A DNA stretch of 5,370 nt, taken from Lachnoclostridium sp. UBA933. Its GTDB lineage: Bacteria; Bacillota; Clostridia; Lachnospirales; Lachnospiraceae. Made by a program: the position numbers and the translations under genes. Each line of letters begins with the position of its first letter. The stretch's first letter is position 1. The DNA lies in assembly GCA_002293545.1 (NCBI GenBank), contig DBDL01000117.1:274-5643 (forward strand), read 5' to 3'. Below the pieces are notes generated by a model. It was not told the DNA's origin. It saw only the letters and a program-made list of their open reading frames with translations, and ran no database searches. Below are positions 1 to 5,370 of this stretch, piece after piece.

Positions 1-447
1 GATTTTTTCAAAGTCAAGGATGATCATTATTTTCTCACCGATTTTTACAATTCCGGTAGCCATTGAACTCCCCTGCGTTGTAAGGGTTGCTTCCGGTTTC
101 GATATATCCTGCCATGATATACGGTGAATCCCCAATACTTTCTGAACATGAAACGCCGTATGCAGCTTATTAAAGTTCGTTATTACATACATGTCTTTAC
201 TGCTTTCTTCATGGTTTCTTTGTATTCCGAGTACCGTTGCCAAATCAATCACACTGATAATCTCATCTCTTGGCATAAATATTCCCTCTACGCCGGGATG
301 AGAATTTGGTACAAATGTCGGTTTCTCATAGGGGGACAGCTCACGAACCTTTGCAACATTAATACCGTAACTTTGTTCACCAACAACAAATTCTAATAAT
401 TCCAGTTCATTTGTACCACTTTCCAGTAAAATCCCTTCTTCTGCCAT
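1..447 (-). CDS. cheV: Chemotaxis coupling protein CheV, N-terminal CheW-like domain (3' end cut by window edge)
   Basis: The frame is open from an ATG at 447 to base 1, giving 149 residues with no stop, so the gene continues past the left edge. CheV proteins couple methyl-accepting chemoreceptors to the CheA kinase through a CheW-like domain and usually end in a phosphorylatable receiver domain, which here would lie outside the window. The start reads MAEEGILLESGTNELELLEF, which closely matches my recollection of the opening of Bacillus CheV (ILLDSGTNELE). Further CheV-like stretches are GINVAKVREL (about 28-37), HPGVEGIF (50-57), IHRISWQDISKP (107-118) and TGIVKIGEKIMIILDFEKI at the end. 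The usual Arg-Gly of the CheW 'LRGE' turn is Arg-Asp here (RDEIISVIDL, 60-69), a mild departure. The ribosome site is excellent: AGGAGG at 455-460, 7 nt before the ATG. The gene lies 34 bp behind the lipoprotein gene and is probably co-transcribed with it. A plain CheW (about 150 aa) cannot be excluded, because the receiver domain is not visible. Confidence 0.88.
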   Translation of the reverse strand, partial: MAEEGILLESGTNELELLEFVVGEQSYGINVAKVRELSPYEKPTFVPNSHPGVEGIFMPRDEIISVIDLATVLGIQRNHEESSKDMYVITNFNKLHTAFHVQKVLGIHRISWQDISKPEATLTTQGSSMATGIVKIGEKIMIILDFEKI

Positions 448-481
448 TACCTTTCCTCCTGTCAACTCATATATTTATTCA

Positions 482-1228
482 CTATTTTATAATAACTTCC
501 GCTACTCTATTGCCTTCCTGTATATTTAAAGTAATCCCTTTCGCATTCCTTTGATTCTTTGGCAATGCATAAATAAGCACTGTCCGGATACTCTTCCCCG
601 CTTTGATATTGGTTTTCAAATGATTCAATACGTTATCAACACCGAGAACTACCCGCTCCGGTAAAAATGTCCTGTCCTGAATCGTAAGCGGGTATTGAAA
701 ATCCCACTTTTCTGACATATCGACTGAAACTGTCTTATTTGACGTATTCGTTAAGCTGAACTTCACTGCCAGCAAGACTTCACTATGTTCCGCTATCGCC
801 GCACTATAAGCAGAGTTTTTGGGATACTGCCGGCAAAATTCGTAAGAATGATATGACATCCTGAGTCCCGTAATGTCATAGAGATCACTCAATGATACTT
901 TTTCTGTCACCGGCGCTTCCGGCGCAAGATTTTGCGAATTATCGGGAAGCGATTGTGCCGCATTTCCTGAATTCGTCATATTCCCGGAGCCGGGCGCTTC
1001 CGTTTGTTCTGCTGCCGCCGCCGAAGAAGGTTCCGCAGGGGCTGTTGTAATCCAGGGAGGCGTAATCCTCCCGTCGGAATCTTCCGAATAATTCAATATT
1101 CTTCCCGCTGCGTAACTGCTTATTAATTTGCTTTCATCTTCTGTCAGACTGATTGCTTTTGTACATCCGGCAAGTAAAAACATCGACAATGCAATAGAGC
1201 AAAAGAGAATTGTCTTTGATTTATCCAA
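482..1228 (-). CDS. Putative lipoprotein with low-complexity linker and Ig-like (DUF4352-like) C-terminal domain
   Basis: This is a 248-residue protein with a type II signal peptide: a basic start (MDKSK), a hydrophobic stretch at about 6-20 and the lipobox LAGC with Cys22 as the lipidated residue. It should be anchored to the outer face of the cell membrane. Residues about 57-108 are rich in Pro, Ala, Ser, Glu, Gly and Asn and look like a flexible wall-spanning linker, encoded by locally GC-rich DNA that includes an Ala4 run. Residues about 118-248 look like a beta-sandwich: 'VLLAVKFSLTNTSNKTVSV' (151-169) resembles the strand pair typical of DUF4352/Ig-like lipoprotein domains, and the end (GITLNIQEGNRVAEVIIK) is also strand-like. 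The domain assignment is by resemblance only and the ligand is unknown. The start codon is TTG, chosen because GGAGGG sits 5 nt upstream and the only other early Met (residue 16) falls inside the signal peptide. The stop is TAG. A sigma-A-type promoter lies just upstream, and cheV follows after 34 bp. Confidence 0.85.
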   Translation of the reverse strand: MDKSKTILFCSIALSMFLLAGCTKAISLTEDESKLISSYAAGRILNYSEDSDGRITPPWITTAPAEPSSAAAAEQTEAPGSGNMTNSGNAAQSLPDNSQNLAPEAPVTEKVSLSDLYDITGLRMSYHSYEFCRQYPKNSAYSAAIAEHSEVLLAVKFSLTNTSNKTVSVDMSEKWDFQYPLTIQDRTFLPERVVLGVDNVLNHLKTNIKAGKSIRTVLIYALPKNQRNAKGITLNIQEGNRVAEVIIK

Positions 1229-1233
1229 TATAT

Positions 1234-1239
1234 CCCTCC
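1234..1239 (-). promoter_or_regulatory. Ribosome binding site fixing the TTG start of the lipoprotein gene
   Basis: On the minus strand GGAGGG is followed by a 5-nt spacer (ATATA) and TTG at 1228. No in-frame ATG or GTG is present between this site and the TTG, and the encoded protein begins with a well-formed lipoprotein signal peptide, so the TTG start is well supported. Confidence 0.8.
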
Positions 1240-1263
1240 GTTCCGGTAAATTGAACTATTGAT

Positions 1264-1292
1264 ATTATAGCATAAAACTCGTATGACATCAA
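1264..1292 (-). promoter_or_regulatory. Sigma-A-type promoter for the lipoprotein-cheV unit
   Basis: Read on the minus strand, TTGATG (1287-1292) and a perfect TATAAT (1264-1269) are separated by exactly 17 bp, and the -10 is preceded by TGC, an extended -10 element. The -35 matches 4 of 6 consensus bases. Transcription would begin near 1257, about 29 nt before the TTG start codon, leaving room for the GGAGGG ribosome site. The -35 overlaps the TGA stop codon of the histidine kinase gene (1289-1291), so the promoter is squeezed into a 60-bp gap. It gives the lipoprotein and cheV a transcript independent of the two-component operon. Confidence 0.72.
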
Positions 1293-2839
1293 TCACCATT
1301 TTCATAATCCAATTCAAACCAAAATTCCACACCGTTATCATAATTAAAGACCCCATATCCTTGATTGTGTGCTTCCATCACCGCTTTCACAATGGATAAT
1401 CCGATTCCGTTTCCCCCGTATTCCCTTGTACGTGCTTTATCCACCTTGTAAAACTTATCCCATATTTTAGGGATGTCTTCGTCCGGAATTGATTCTCCCG
1501 TATTAAAAACACTAACTCTCACCTTTTCGTCGATTATGATTAGTTTAACCTCAATTACCTTTTCATTTTTTTCAGCCCTTTTTAGTATATCGGCATGATG
1601 TAACGCATTACTGATATAATTGGTTACTACCTCATCTATCATATACTCATCTGCCCATACGTATATGGGTTCTTTTTCCTCACAGGAAAACAAAAGAACC
1701 GTTCCTGTCTGCTTTGCCAAAATTTCATTTGCCCTCAATTTCGATTCAAGCATTTCCCTGATATCAAACCGCTCCATATGCACCTGATCATTTCCGAATT
1801 CTAATTGATTCAGACTGAGAAGTTTTTTCACCATGGTATTCATTTTCTCTGTTTCATCTATAATAACTTCACTGTACATCTCGCGGCTTCTCTCGTCTTC
1901 GTTGATATTATCATGCAAGCCCTCCGCATATCCTCTGATGAGAGAGAGCGGCGTCTTTAATTCATGTGATACATTCGCAAGAAATTCATTCCGCATTTCT
2001 TCCTGTTCCCGTTTTCGCTCAATATCCAGCTTCAATTCGTTGTTTGCTGTTTTCAGCTCCGAAATCGTTGCCTCTAATTTTTCAGACAATACATTCATAC
2101 TTTGCCCTAAGATACCGATTTCATCCTCTCTGTCCTCCGAATAACGTGCGTTAAAATCCAGCTCGGACATTTTTTTGGAATGATTCACCAAACGCATAAT
2201 GGGTCTTGTATAACGCCTGCTGACAAAGAACATAACAATAACACCCAGCAGCATAACAAAAGCTCCGACATAAGTAAGCATCCGATTGGAAATGTCTGCG
2301 CTTTCCTGAATATTCTGATAATTCGACCGCATGTAAATCCATGTGGCGTCATTGATTTTACTGATTAACTCGATATAAGAGGAGCCATCCCTTTCATTAA
2401 ACACCCTATATATTTTATAATATTCACCTTCGTGCAAAAGTCGATAGTTTTCGTCTAAAATTGTTTCCCCTGTTTCTGCCGCAATATAAAAACCAAGCTG
2501 TTCCTTGGCTTCACCTATCTGCCATTCGGTCAACTTGGGATACTTAAATTCCAATAAAAAATAATACACGGAAAAAACATAGATATTCATTCCGTTATCC
2601 GAGCTGAAACCGTCCAGCTGCGACGCCAGCTCAATATATTCATCTTCGGTTATCGTCCCCCATTTCACTTCCCTGCAAAGCTCATCCACCGATTGGTAAA
2701 CGTCCTTCATATGATTCATTTTGGATTGTTCATAATAGGAAGGCAGGTAAAAAAAATTGATACACCATATAAGAAAAACCGAAACGATAATTGCCGCCGC
2801 AAAAAGAATTACCAAACGTGCCTGTAATGAATGTTTCAT
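1289..2839 (-). CDS. Membrane sensor histidine kinase (HAMP-HisKA-HATPase_c), partner of the adjacent OmpR-type regulator
   Basis: This 516-residue protein is predicted to be a dimeric inner-membrane kinase that autophosphorylates and passes the phosphate to the regulator encoded just upstream. Visible parts in order: TM1 at about 8-32; an extracellular sensor region at about 33-187 with no motif I recognise; TM2 at about 188-207; a HAMP linker at about 208-260 (RRYTRPIMRL, then EDEIGILGQSMN); a coiled segment at 252-282; the HisKA H-box FLANVSHELKTPLSLIRGY with His292; the N-box NYISNALHHA (Asn407, Asn411); the F-box IWDKFYKVDKARTREYGG; and the G2 box GGNGIGLSIV (475-484). The G1 box reads FNTGES, with Asn446 in place of the usual Asp and Ser450 in place of the second Gly. 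I believe this occurs in a clostridial subgroup of such kinases, so it need not mean loss of ATP binding. The start ATG lies 2 bp after the regulator stop codon and has GAGG 7 nt upstream, inside the regulator gene, which suggests translational coupling. Confidence 0.95.
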   Translation of the reverse strand: MKHSLQARLVILFAAAIIVSVFLIWCINFFYLPSYYEQSKMNHMKDVYQSVDELCREVKWGTITEDEYIELASQLDGFSSDNGMNIYVFSVYYFLLEFKYPKLTEWQIGEAKEQLGFYIAAETGETILDENYRLLHEGEYYKIYRVFNERDGSSYIELISKINDATWIYMRSNYQNIQESADISNRMLTYVGAFVMLLGVIVMFFVSRRYTRPIMRLVNHSKKMSELDFNARYSEDREDEIGILGQSMNVLSEKLEATISELKTANNELKLDIERKREQEEMRNEFLANVSHELKTPLSLIRGYAEGLHDNINEDERSREMYSEVIIDETEKMNTMVKKLLSLNQLEFGNDQVHMERFDIREMLESKLRANEILAKQTGTVLLFSCEEKEPIYVWADEYMIDEVVTNYISNALHHADILKRAEKNEKVIEVKLIIIDEKVRVSVFNTGESIPDEDIPKIWDKFYKVDKARTREYGGNGIGLSIVKAVMEAHNQGYGVFNYDNGVEFWFELDYENGD

Positions 2840-2841
2840 TG

Positions 2842-3510
2842 CTATACCTCAAATTTATACCCCATACCCCAAATTGTTTTGATGCAGTTTCCTCTTTCGC
2901 CCATTTTGCTTCTTAACTTTTTGACATGAGTGTCAATGGTCCGTGCGTCACCAAAATAATCATAATCCCAAACATGGTTCAGGATTCGCTCCCTGGAAAG
3001 GGCAATATCTTTTTGCTCCATAAAATACGTCAAGAGCTCAAATTCCTTAAAGCTAAGATCAATACGTTTTCCGTCAATCAGAACTTCATGTGCCGCCCGG
3101 TTCAATTCAATACCGCCGATTTCCAGTATTCCTTCACTGGCTTGATGCGAACGGCGCAGGATTGCCTGTACTCTTGCCACCAATATTTTGGGACTGAACG
3201 GCTTGGATATATATTCATCCACTCCCAGTTCAAACCCCTTTAGCTCATCCTGTTCCGCACCTCTGGCGGTCAGCATGATAACCGGAACCTTAGAATAATC
3301 ACGAATCTCACGGCAAACCTGCCATCCGTCCATTTTAGGCATCATAACATCCAAAATCACAAGTGAGATATCTTTGTTTTCAAGAAAAATATCGACGGCG
3401 TCTTCACCGTTTCCGGCTTCCAATACAGTGAAATTCTGCCTGACCAAAAAATCCTTCACTAATGTCCTCATGCGCTTTTCATCATCAACGACAAGTATTT
3501 TATGTTCCAT
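2842..3510 (-). CDS. OmpR/PhoB-family response regulator
   Basis: This 222-residue regulator has an N-terminal receiver domain (about 1-118) and a C-terminal winged-helix DNA-binding domain (about 127-222). Counting from MEHK, the receiver signature is complete: the acidic pair Asp9-Asp10, phospho-acceptor Asp54 in VILDVMMPKMDGW, Thr81 in VIMLTARG and Lys103 in EYISKPF. The output domain shows the usual PhoB wording: LSFKEFELLTYF, LSRERILNHVWDYDYFGDAR, the recognition-helix region TIDTHVKKLRSKM and the wing IKTIWGMGYKFEV. Length is normal for the family. I place the start at the ATG at 3510 because GAGGG lies 5 nt upstream. An in-frame ATG at 3522 would add MRVR but has only a weak AAGAA ahead of it. 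The gene follows the foldase by 15 bp and precedes the kinase by 2 bp. Its targets are not known; its own operon and the downstream lipoprotein promoter are natural candidates. Confidence 0.96.
   Translation of the reverse strand: MEHKILVVDDEKRMRTLVKDFLVRQNFTVLEAGNGEDAVDIFLENKDISLVILDVMMPKMDGWQVCREIRDYSKVPVIMLTARGAEQDELKGFELGVDEYISKPFSPKILVARVQAILRRSHQASEGILEIGGIELNRAAHEVLIDGKRIDLSFKEFELLTYFMEQKDIALSRERILNHVWDYDYFGDARTIDTHVKKLRSKMGERGNCIKTIWGMGYKFEV
2847..2850 (-). promoter_or_regulatory. Kinase ribosome binding site inside the regulator gene
   Basis: GAGG on the minus strand lies in the last codons of the response regulator, 7 nt before the kinase ATG at 2839. The regulator TAG stop (2842-2844) sits between the site and the start, so ribosomes finishing the regulator are placed to start the kinase. 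Confidence 0.7.
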
Positions 3511-3515
3511 CCGAA

Positions 3516-3520
3516 CCCTC
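3516..3520 (-). promoter_or_regulatory. Ribosome binding site deciding the response regulator start
   Basis: GAGGG precedes the ATG at 3510 by 5 nt. It overlaps the alternative ATG at 3520-3522 (the sequence is ATGAGGGTTCGGATG), so use of this site excludes the upstream start. This favours the shorter, MEHK-initiated protein. Confidence 0.7.
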
Positions 3521-3525
3521 ATTTC

Positions 3526-4665
3526 TTATTTTACTTTCGCATTCTCTACGACAAATTTTTTTACCGCCAATAAAAGCATGTCATCTTTCGGGTAATGGGT
3601 ATTAAATTCTTTATATTGCTCCTCCAGAGATTCAATCGAGCTTTCTTTCAGGGACTGGATTTCCTTTTCGTCCTCTTCTTCTTCGGACATCACTTCAACC
3701 AATGCATTTTTATAAGCGATATCATCTAAGCGGATGTTTTCAATGCTTGCAATCGTCCGTGACATCATATAAGCCTGAGCTGCCTCTTTTGCCAATGCAT
3801 CCACATCTTCATCGGTCATACCAAAGTCCGCCAATATTTCCTCTGTCGTTGCATCATTCAGCTCCCCGTAATTTTGATACTGCATAATAAAATCTGCTTT
3901 TGCCGCCCCTCGGATTTCCTTTGGTATCTTCTCAAATTCCGTATCCTTACGCAATTCCTCCCAAATATCATCATCTATGGTTTCCATTTTATCTTTTTTT
4001 AGACCAGCCGCCAGAAATTTCCGGTACTCCGACACGGTTTGATACTTGTTCTTCGTTTTTTCCGCAATGCTCCTGTCTGTTATTTTGGGGACACAGGACT
4101 TACTTGTAATGGTAAAAACGGAGGTTTTTCCTTGCAGTGATTTTTCAAAATAATCTTTGGGGAAAGGTACGTCAACAGAAAAGGTGCTTCCCACTTCTTT
4201 ACCGACCAGTCCCTTTTCAAATTCATCCAAAAATTCCCCCGATCCGACAACCAGCCAATAATCCTCACTGCTTCCGCCCTCAAAAGGAACGCCGTCAACC
4301 TTACCCTCATAATCAACAATCACACCGTCACCGTTCTTTACGATATAATCTTTTTTTACTTTCATTTTTGCTTCCATTTCATTATCGACTTCTTCTTCGG
4401 TCGGATTGGCATCAAATGTACGTCCTTTGTACTGCCCAAGCTTCAAAAGACCTTCTTTTTGATAATCCTTACTTTCACCGTCGGGAAACTGCTCTCTGTA
4501 TTTTTGAGCTTCGATTTCCTGCGGGGCAGGTTCTACAATGACAATTTCTTTTACAATATAATAGACTGCCATCAAAACAGTCAGCACGCCGACGGCAATA
4601 ATTCCAATGGTCAATACCGGATTTAACGTTGTTCTATTGCTTTTCTTTTTTTTATTGTTTAACAT
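3526..4665 (-). CDS. Membrane-anchored trigger-factor-like FKBP peptidyl-prolyl isomerase (extracytoplasmic foldase)
   Basis: This 379-residue protein begins with a strongly basic head (NNKKKKSNR), then one TM helix at about 15-39, which by the positive-inside rule leaves the remainder outside the cell. An FKBP domain occupies about 112-189: DGVIVDYEGKVDGVPFEGG, then VVGSGEFLDEFEKGLVGKEVG and the closing strand SVFTITSK. This wording, including 'FPKDYFEKSLQGK', is that of the trigger factor isomerase domain rather than of short FKBPs. Residues about 195-379 are helical, charged and consistent with a trigger-factor/SurA-like chaperone arm, including a Glu/Asp-rich stretch at about 327-335. The ribosome-docking N-domain of true trigger factor is absent and is replaced by the TM helix. 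The predicted role is folding of secreted or wall-associated proteins, comparable to PrsA but with a different catalytic fold. The ATG at 4665 is chosen over a GTG at 4671 on ribosome-site spacing. The response regulator follows after 15 bp, probably in one operon. Confidence 0.9.
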   Translation of the reverse strand: MLNNKKKKSNRTTLNPVLTIGIIAVGVLTVLMAVYYIVKEIVIVEPAPQEIEAQKYREQFPDGESKDYQKEGLLKLGQYKGRTFDANPTEEEVDNEMEAKMKVKKDYIVKNGDGVIVDYEGKVDGVPFEGGSSEDYWLVVGSGEFLDEFEKGLVGKEVGSTFSVDVPFPKDYFEKSLQGKTSVFTITSKSCVPKITDRSIAEKTKNKYQTVSEYRKFLAAGLKKDKMETIDDDIWEELRKDTEFEKIPKEIRGAAKADFIMQYQNYGELNDATTEEILADFGMTDEDVDALAKEAAQAYMMSRTIASIENIRLDDIAYKNALVEVMSEEEEDEKEIQSLKESSIESLEEQYKEFNTHYPKDDMLLLAVKKFVVENAKVK

Positions 4666-4670
4666 AAACA

Positions 4671-4675
4671 CCTCT
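4671..4675 (-). promoter_or_regulatory. Ribosome binding site deciding the foldase start
   Basis: AGAGG on the minus strand is followed by 5 nt (TGTTT) and the ATG at 4665. The in-frame GTG at 4671 overlaps the last G of this site and would have no spacer, so it is an unlikely start. Confidence 0.7.
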
Positions 4676-4700
4676 CATTGATTCCTTTGTATTTTAGCCT

Positions 4701-4749
4701 TGGTAATTCAAACACTTCTCTTTAGTATAAAAATATTTTGTGGTAATTC
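4701..4749. repeat. 9-bp direct repeat (tggtaattc) bracketing the possible -10
   Basis: The 9-mer tggtaattc occurs at 4701-4709 and again at 4741-4749, start to start exactly 40 bp. The candidate -10 (TATACT, 4724-4729) lies midway between the copies. This could be a pair of regulator half-sites about four helical turns apart, or chance in AT-rich DNA. Confidence 0.4.
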
Positions 4750-4751
4750 TG

Positions 4752-4766
4752 TGTACATAATGTGCA
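4752..4766. repeat. 15-bp near-palindrome TGTACAT-A-ATGTGCA, operator-like
   Basis: Two 7-bp arms around a single A match as inverted repeats with one mismatch. The same bases also read as a 9-bp tandem repeat with one difference (tgtacataa at 4752-4760, tgtgcataa at 4761-4769). The one-base centre is too small for an RNA hairpin loop, so a protein-binding dyad is more plausible than a terminator. The centre at 4759 would lie near -42 if transcription starts about 7 nt after the TATACT element. Confidence 0.45.
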
Positions 4767-4776
4767 TAAAGTATTT

Positions 4777-5370
4777 TCACCGGTTATATTCAAAATGCTG
4801 ATAATCCTTTCTGGAAGTCCAGTCGCCGCCCCACGAAAACCCATGCTTCTTAAAAATCTTAACAATCCGGTCATTTTTATGGATCATGCATCTCCGGTAT
4901 TTTCCTTTGTTTGTTTTCCGGCTGCGGTTACAATAGATTTTCGCATTTTCCGGTAAAACCTTATTTCCCGCAATATAAGGATTCATCCTGGGATTGATAT
5001 CAATCGCCAGTCCGTAGGCATGTTTGGAAAGTGTTCCCGAACCGGCAATGGTACGATAGTTAAATGCCGATGAATTATTGTGCGACATGGAAGCTTCATC
5101 GTCCCCGTTGTATTCGTCAATCAGCGTGATTCTTTGGATCGGATATTTTATCCGATAAAGTTCATAAAATATTTTTGCGGTTTTTTTGGCGATACGCTGA
5201 TTAACAATCAATTCCCCCGTCTTTGTTTTCCCTTTAAAATCCATGTATTTTACTTTTATATAACGTAAGTCCCCATAGGATACATATGGATTTTTACGAT
5301 ACGAAATCCCTGTTATTTTCCTCTTTTGCTTTCTTGACAGTGCTTTATAGCGAAAACCGGGAGCTACCCT
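4777..5370 (-). CDS. M15-family zinc D,D-carboxypeptidase/endopeptidase-like cell wall peptidase (5' end cut by window edge)
   Basis: The frame is open from the right edge to a TGA at 4777-4779, giving 197 residues. An internal ATG at 5244 would yield 155 residues, but upstream codons read SYGDLRYIKVKYMDFKGK, which continues the family's conserved N-terminal part, so the real start lies outside the window. Numbering from the edge, the M15 core is complete: TGELIVN (51-57), TLIDEYNGDD (82-91), NYRTIAGSGTLSKHAYGLAID with zinc ligands His117 and Asp124, and WGGDW (180-184) followed by KDYQHFEY, with the third ligand His192 and likely catalytic Asp189. This matches the H/D/H plus D arrangement of M15 peptidases such as Ply500 and CwlK. 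These enzymes cut peptide cross-links or stem peptides of peptidoglycan, so the protein should be exported; any signal or anchor would be upstream. A basic insert around 149-160 is flanked by Cys147 and Cys161. The foldase gene follows after 111 bp. Confidence 0.9.
   Translation of the reverse strand, partial: RVAPGFRYKALSRKQKRKITGISYRKNPYVSYGDLRYIKVKYMDFKGKTKTGELIVNQRIAKKTAKIFYELYRIKYPIQRITLIDEYNGDDEASMSHNNSSAFNYRTIAGSGTLSKHAYGLAIDINPRMNPYIAGNKVLPENAKIYCNRSRKTNKGKYRRCMIHKNDRIVKIFKKHGFSWGGDWTSRKDYQHFEYNR

Larger units (their letters stand above)
4666..4776 (-). promoter_or_regulatory. Intergenic control region upstream of the foldase-regulator-kinase operon
   Basis: This 111-bp AT-rich gap between the M15 peptidase stop and the foldase start is the largest non-coding stretch in the window. 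It holds a possible -10, TATACT at 4724-4729 on the minus strand; 17 bp further upstream the hexamer is ACAGAA, a poor -35. A 15-bp near-palindrome lies at 4752-4766 and two copies of a 9-mer lie at 4701-4709 and 4741-4749. I see no GC-rich stem with a T run, so no rho-independent terminator for the peptidase gene. The promoter is tentative. Confidence 0.4.

Noticed and set aside
124..396. Plus-strand 90-residue open frame
   Set aside because: It lies antisense within cheV, has no ribosome site and has no recognisable protein features; the minus-strand CheV frame explains the region.
460..465. Perfect TTGACA on the minus strand just before cheV
   Set aside because: The hexamer 17 bp downstream is AGAAGA, not a -10, and would lie inside cheV. 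The bases overlap the ribosome binding site.
1144..1356. Minus-strand 70-residue open frame across the kinase-lipoprotein junction
   Set aside because: It overlaps both well-supported genes in another frame and the promoter, and has no family resemblance.
1833..2144. Plus-strand Ser/Phe-rich open frame within the kinase gene
   Set aside because: It is the complement of the HAMP/HisKA coding sequence and has no ribosome site.
4137..4541. Plus-strand 134-residue open frame
   Set aside because: It is antisense to the foldase, and its Pro/His/Arg-rich low-complexity composition is typical of a shadow frame.
4691..4696. TAAAAT on the minus strand as the foldase -10
   Set aside because: The hexamer 17 bp upstream is AGAAGT, with no resemblance to a -35, and other spacings are no better.
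4752..4766. Dyad as a terminator for the peptidase gene
   Set aside because: The stem is short and AT-rich, the centre is one base, and no T run follows directly.
4777..5244. M15 peptidase as a complete 155-residue gene starting at 5244
   Set aside because: No ribosome site precedes that ATG, and upstream in-frame codons encode conserved family sequence to the window edge.

Overview
The window looks like chromosomal DNA from a low-to-moderate GC, probably motile, Gram-positive member of the Clostridia, most likely Lachnospiraceae-like. This rests on the protein families and their wording (CheV, an OmpR/PhoB regulator with a HAMP/HisKA kinase, a membrane-tethered trigger-factor-like FKBP foldase, an M15 peptidase), strong AGGAGG-type ribosome binding sites and lipoboxes. 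The taxonomic call is inference. All genes lie on the minus strand and read from right to left. Both edges cut through a gene.

Layout in transcription order (right to left): (1) the C-terminal 197 residues of a zinc-dependent M15-family D,D-carboxypeptidase/endopeptidase-like cell wall enzyme, open to the right edge; (2) a 111-bp gap with a dyad and a repeated 9-mer, the likeliest place for regulation of what follows; (3) a membrane-anchored foldase with one N-terminal TM helix, an FKBP domain related to that of trigger factor and a helical C-terminal part; (4) an OmpR/PhoB response regulator 15 bp later; (5) its partner histidine kinase 2 bp later; (6) a 60-bp gap carrying a good sigma-A-type promoter whose -35 overlaps the kinase stop codon; (7) a lipoprotein with a TTG start; (8) 34 bp later, the CheW-like domain of a CheV coupling protein, cut by the left edge.

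The foldase, regulator and kinase are packed tightly enough to be one operon. The lipoprotein and cheV form a second unit that can be driven by its own promoter and may also receive read-through, since no terminator is visible between the units. A reasonable reading is an envelope-homeostasis locus: a wall peptidase, an extracytoplasmic folding factor and a two-component system with an extracellular sensor region, next to a lipoprotein. The functional link is inferred from gene order only. I found no RNA genes, CRISPR arrays, insertion sequences or prophage signs. The individual families are known; the unusual points are the foldase-kinase pairing, the intergenic dyad, and the placement of cheV behind a lipoprotein.
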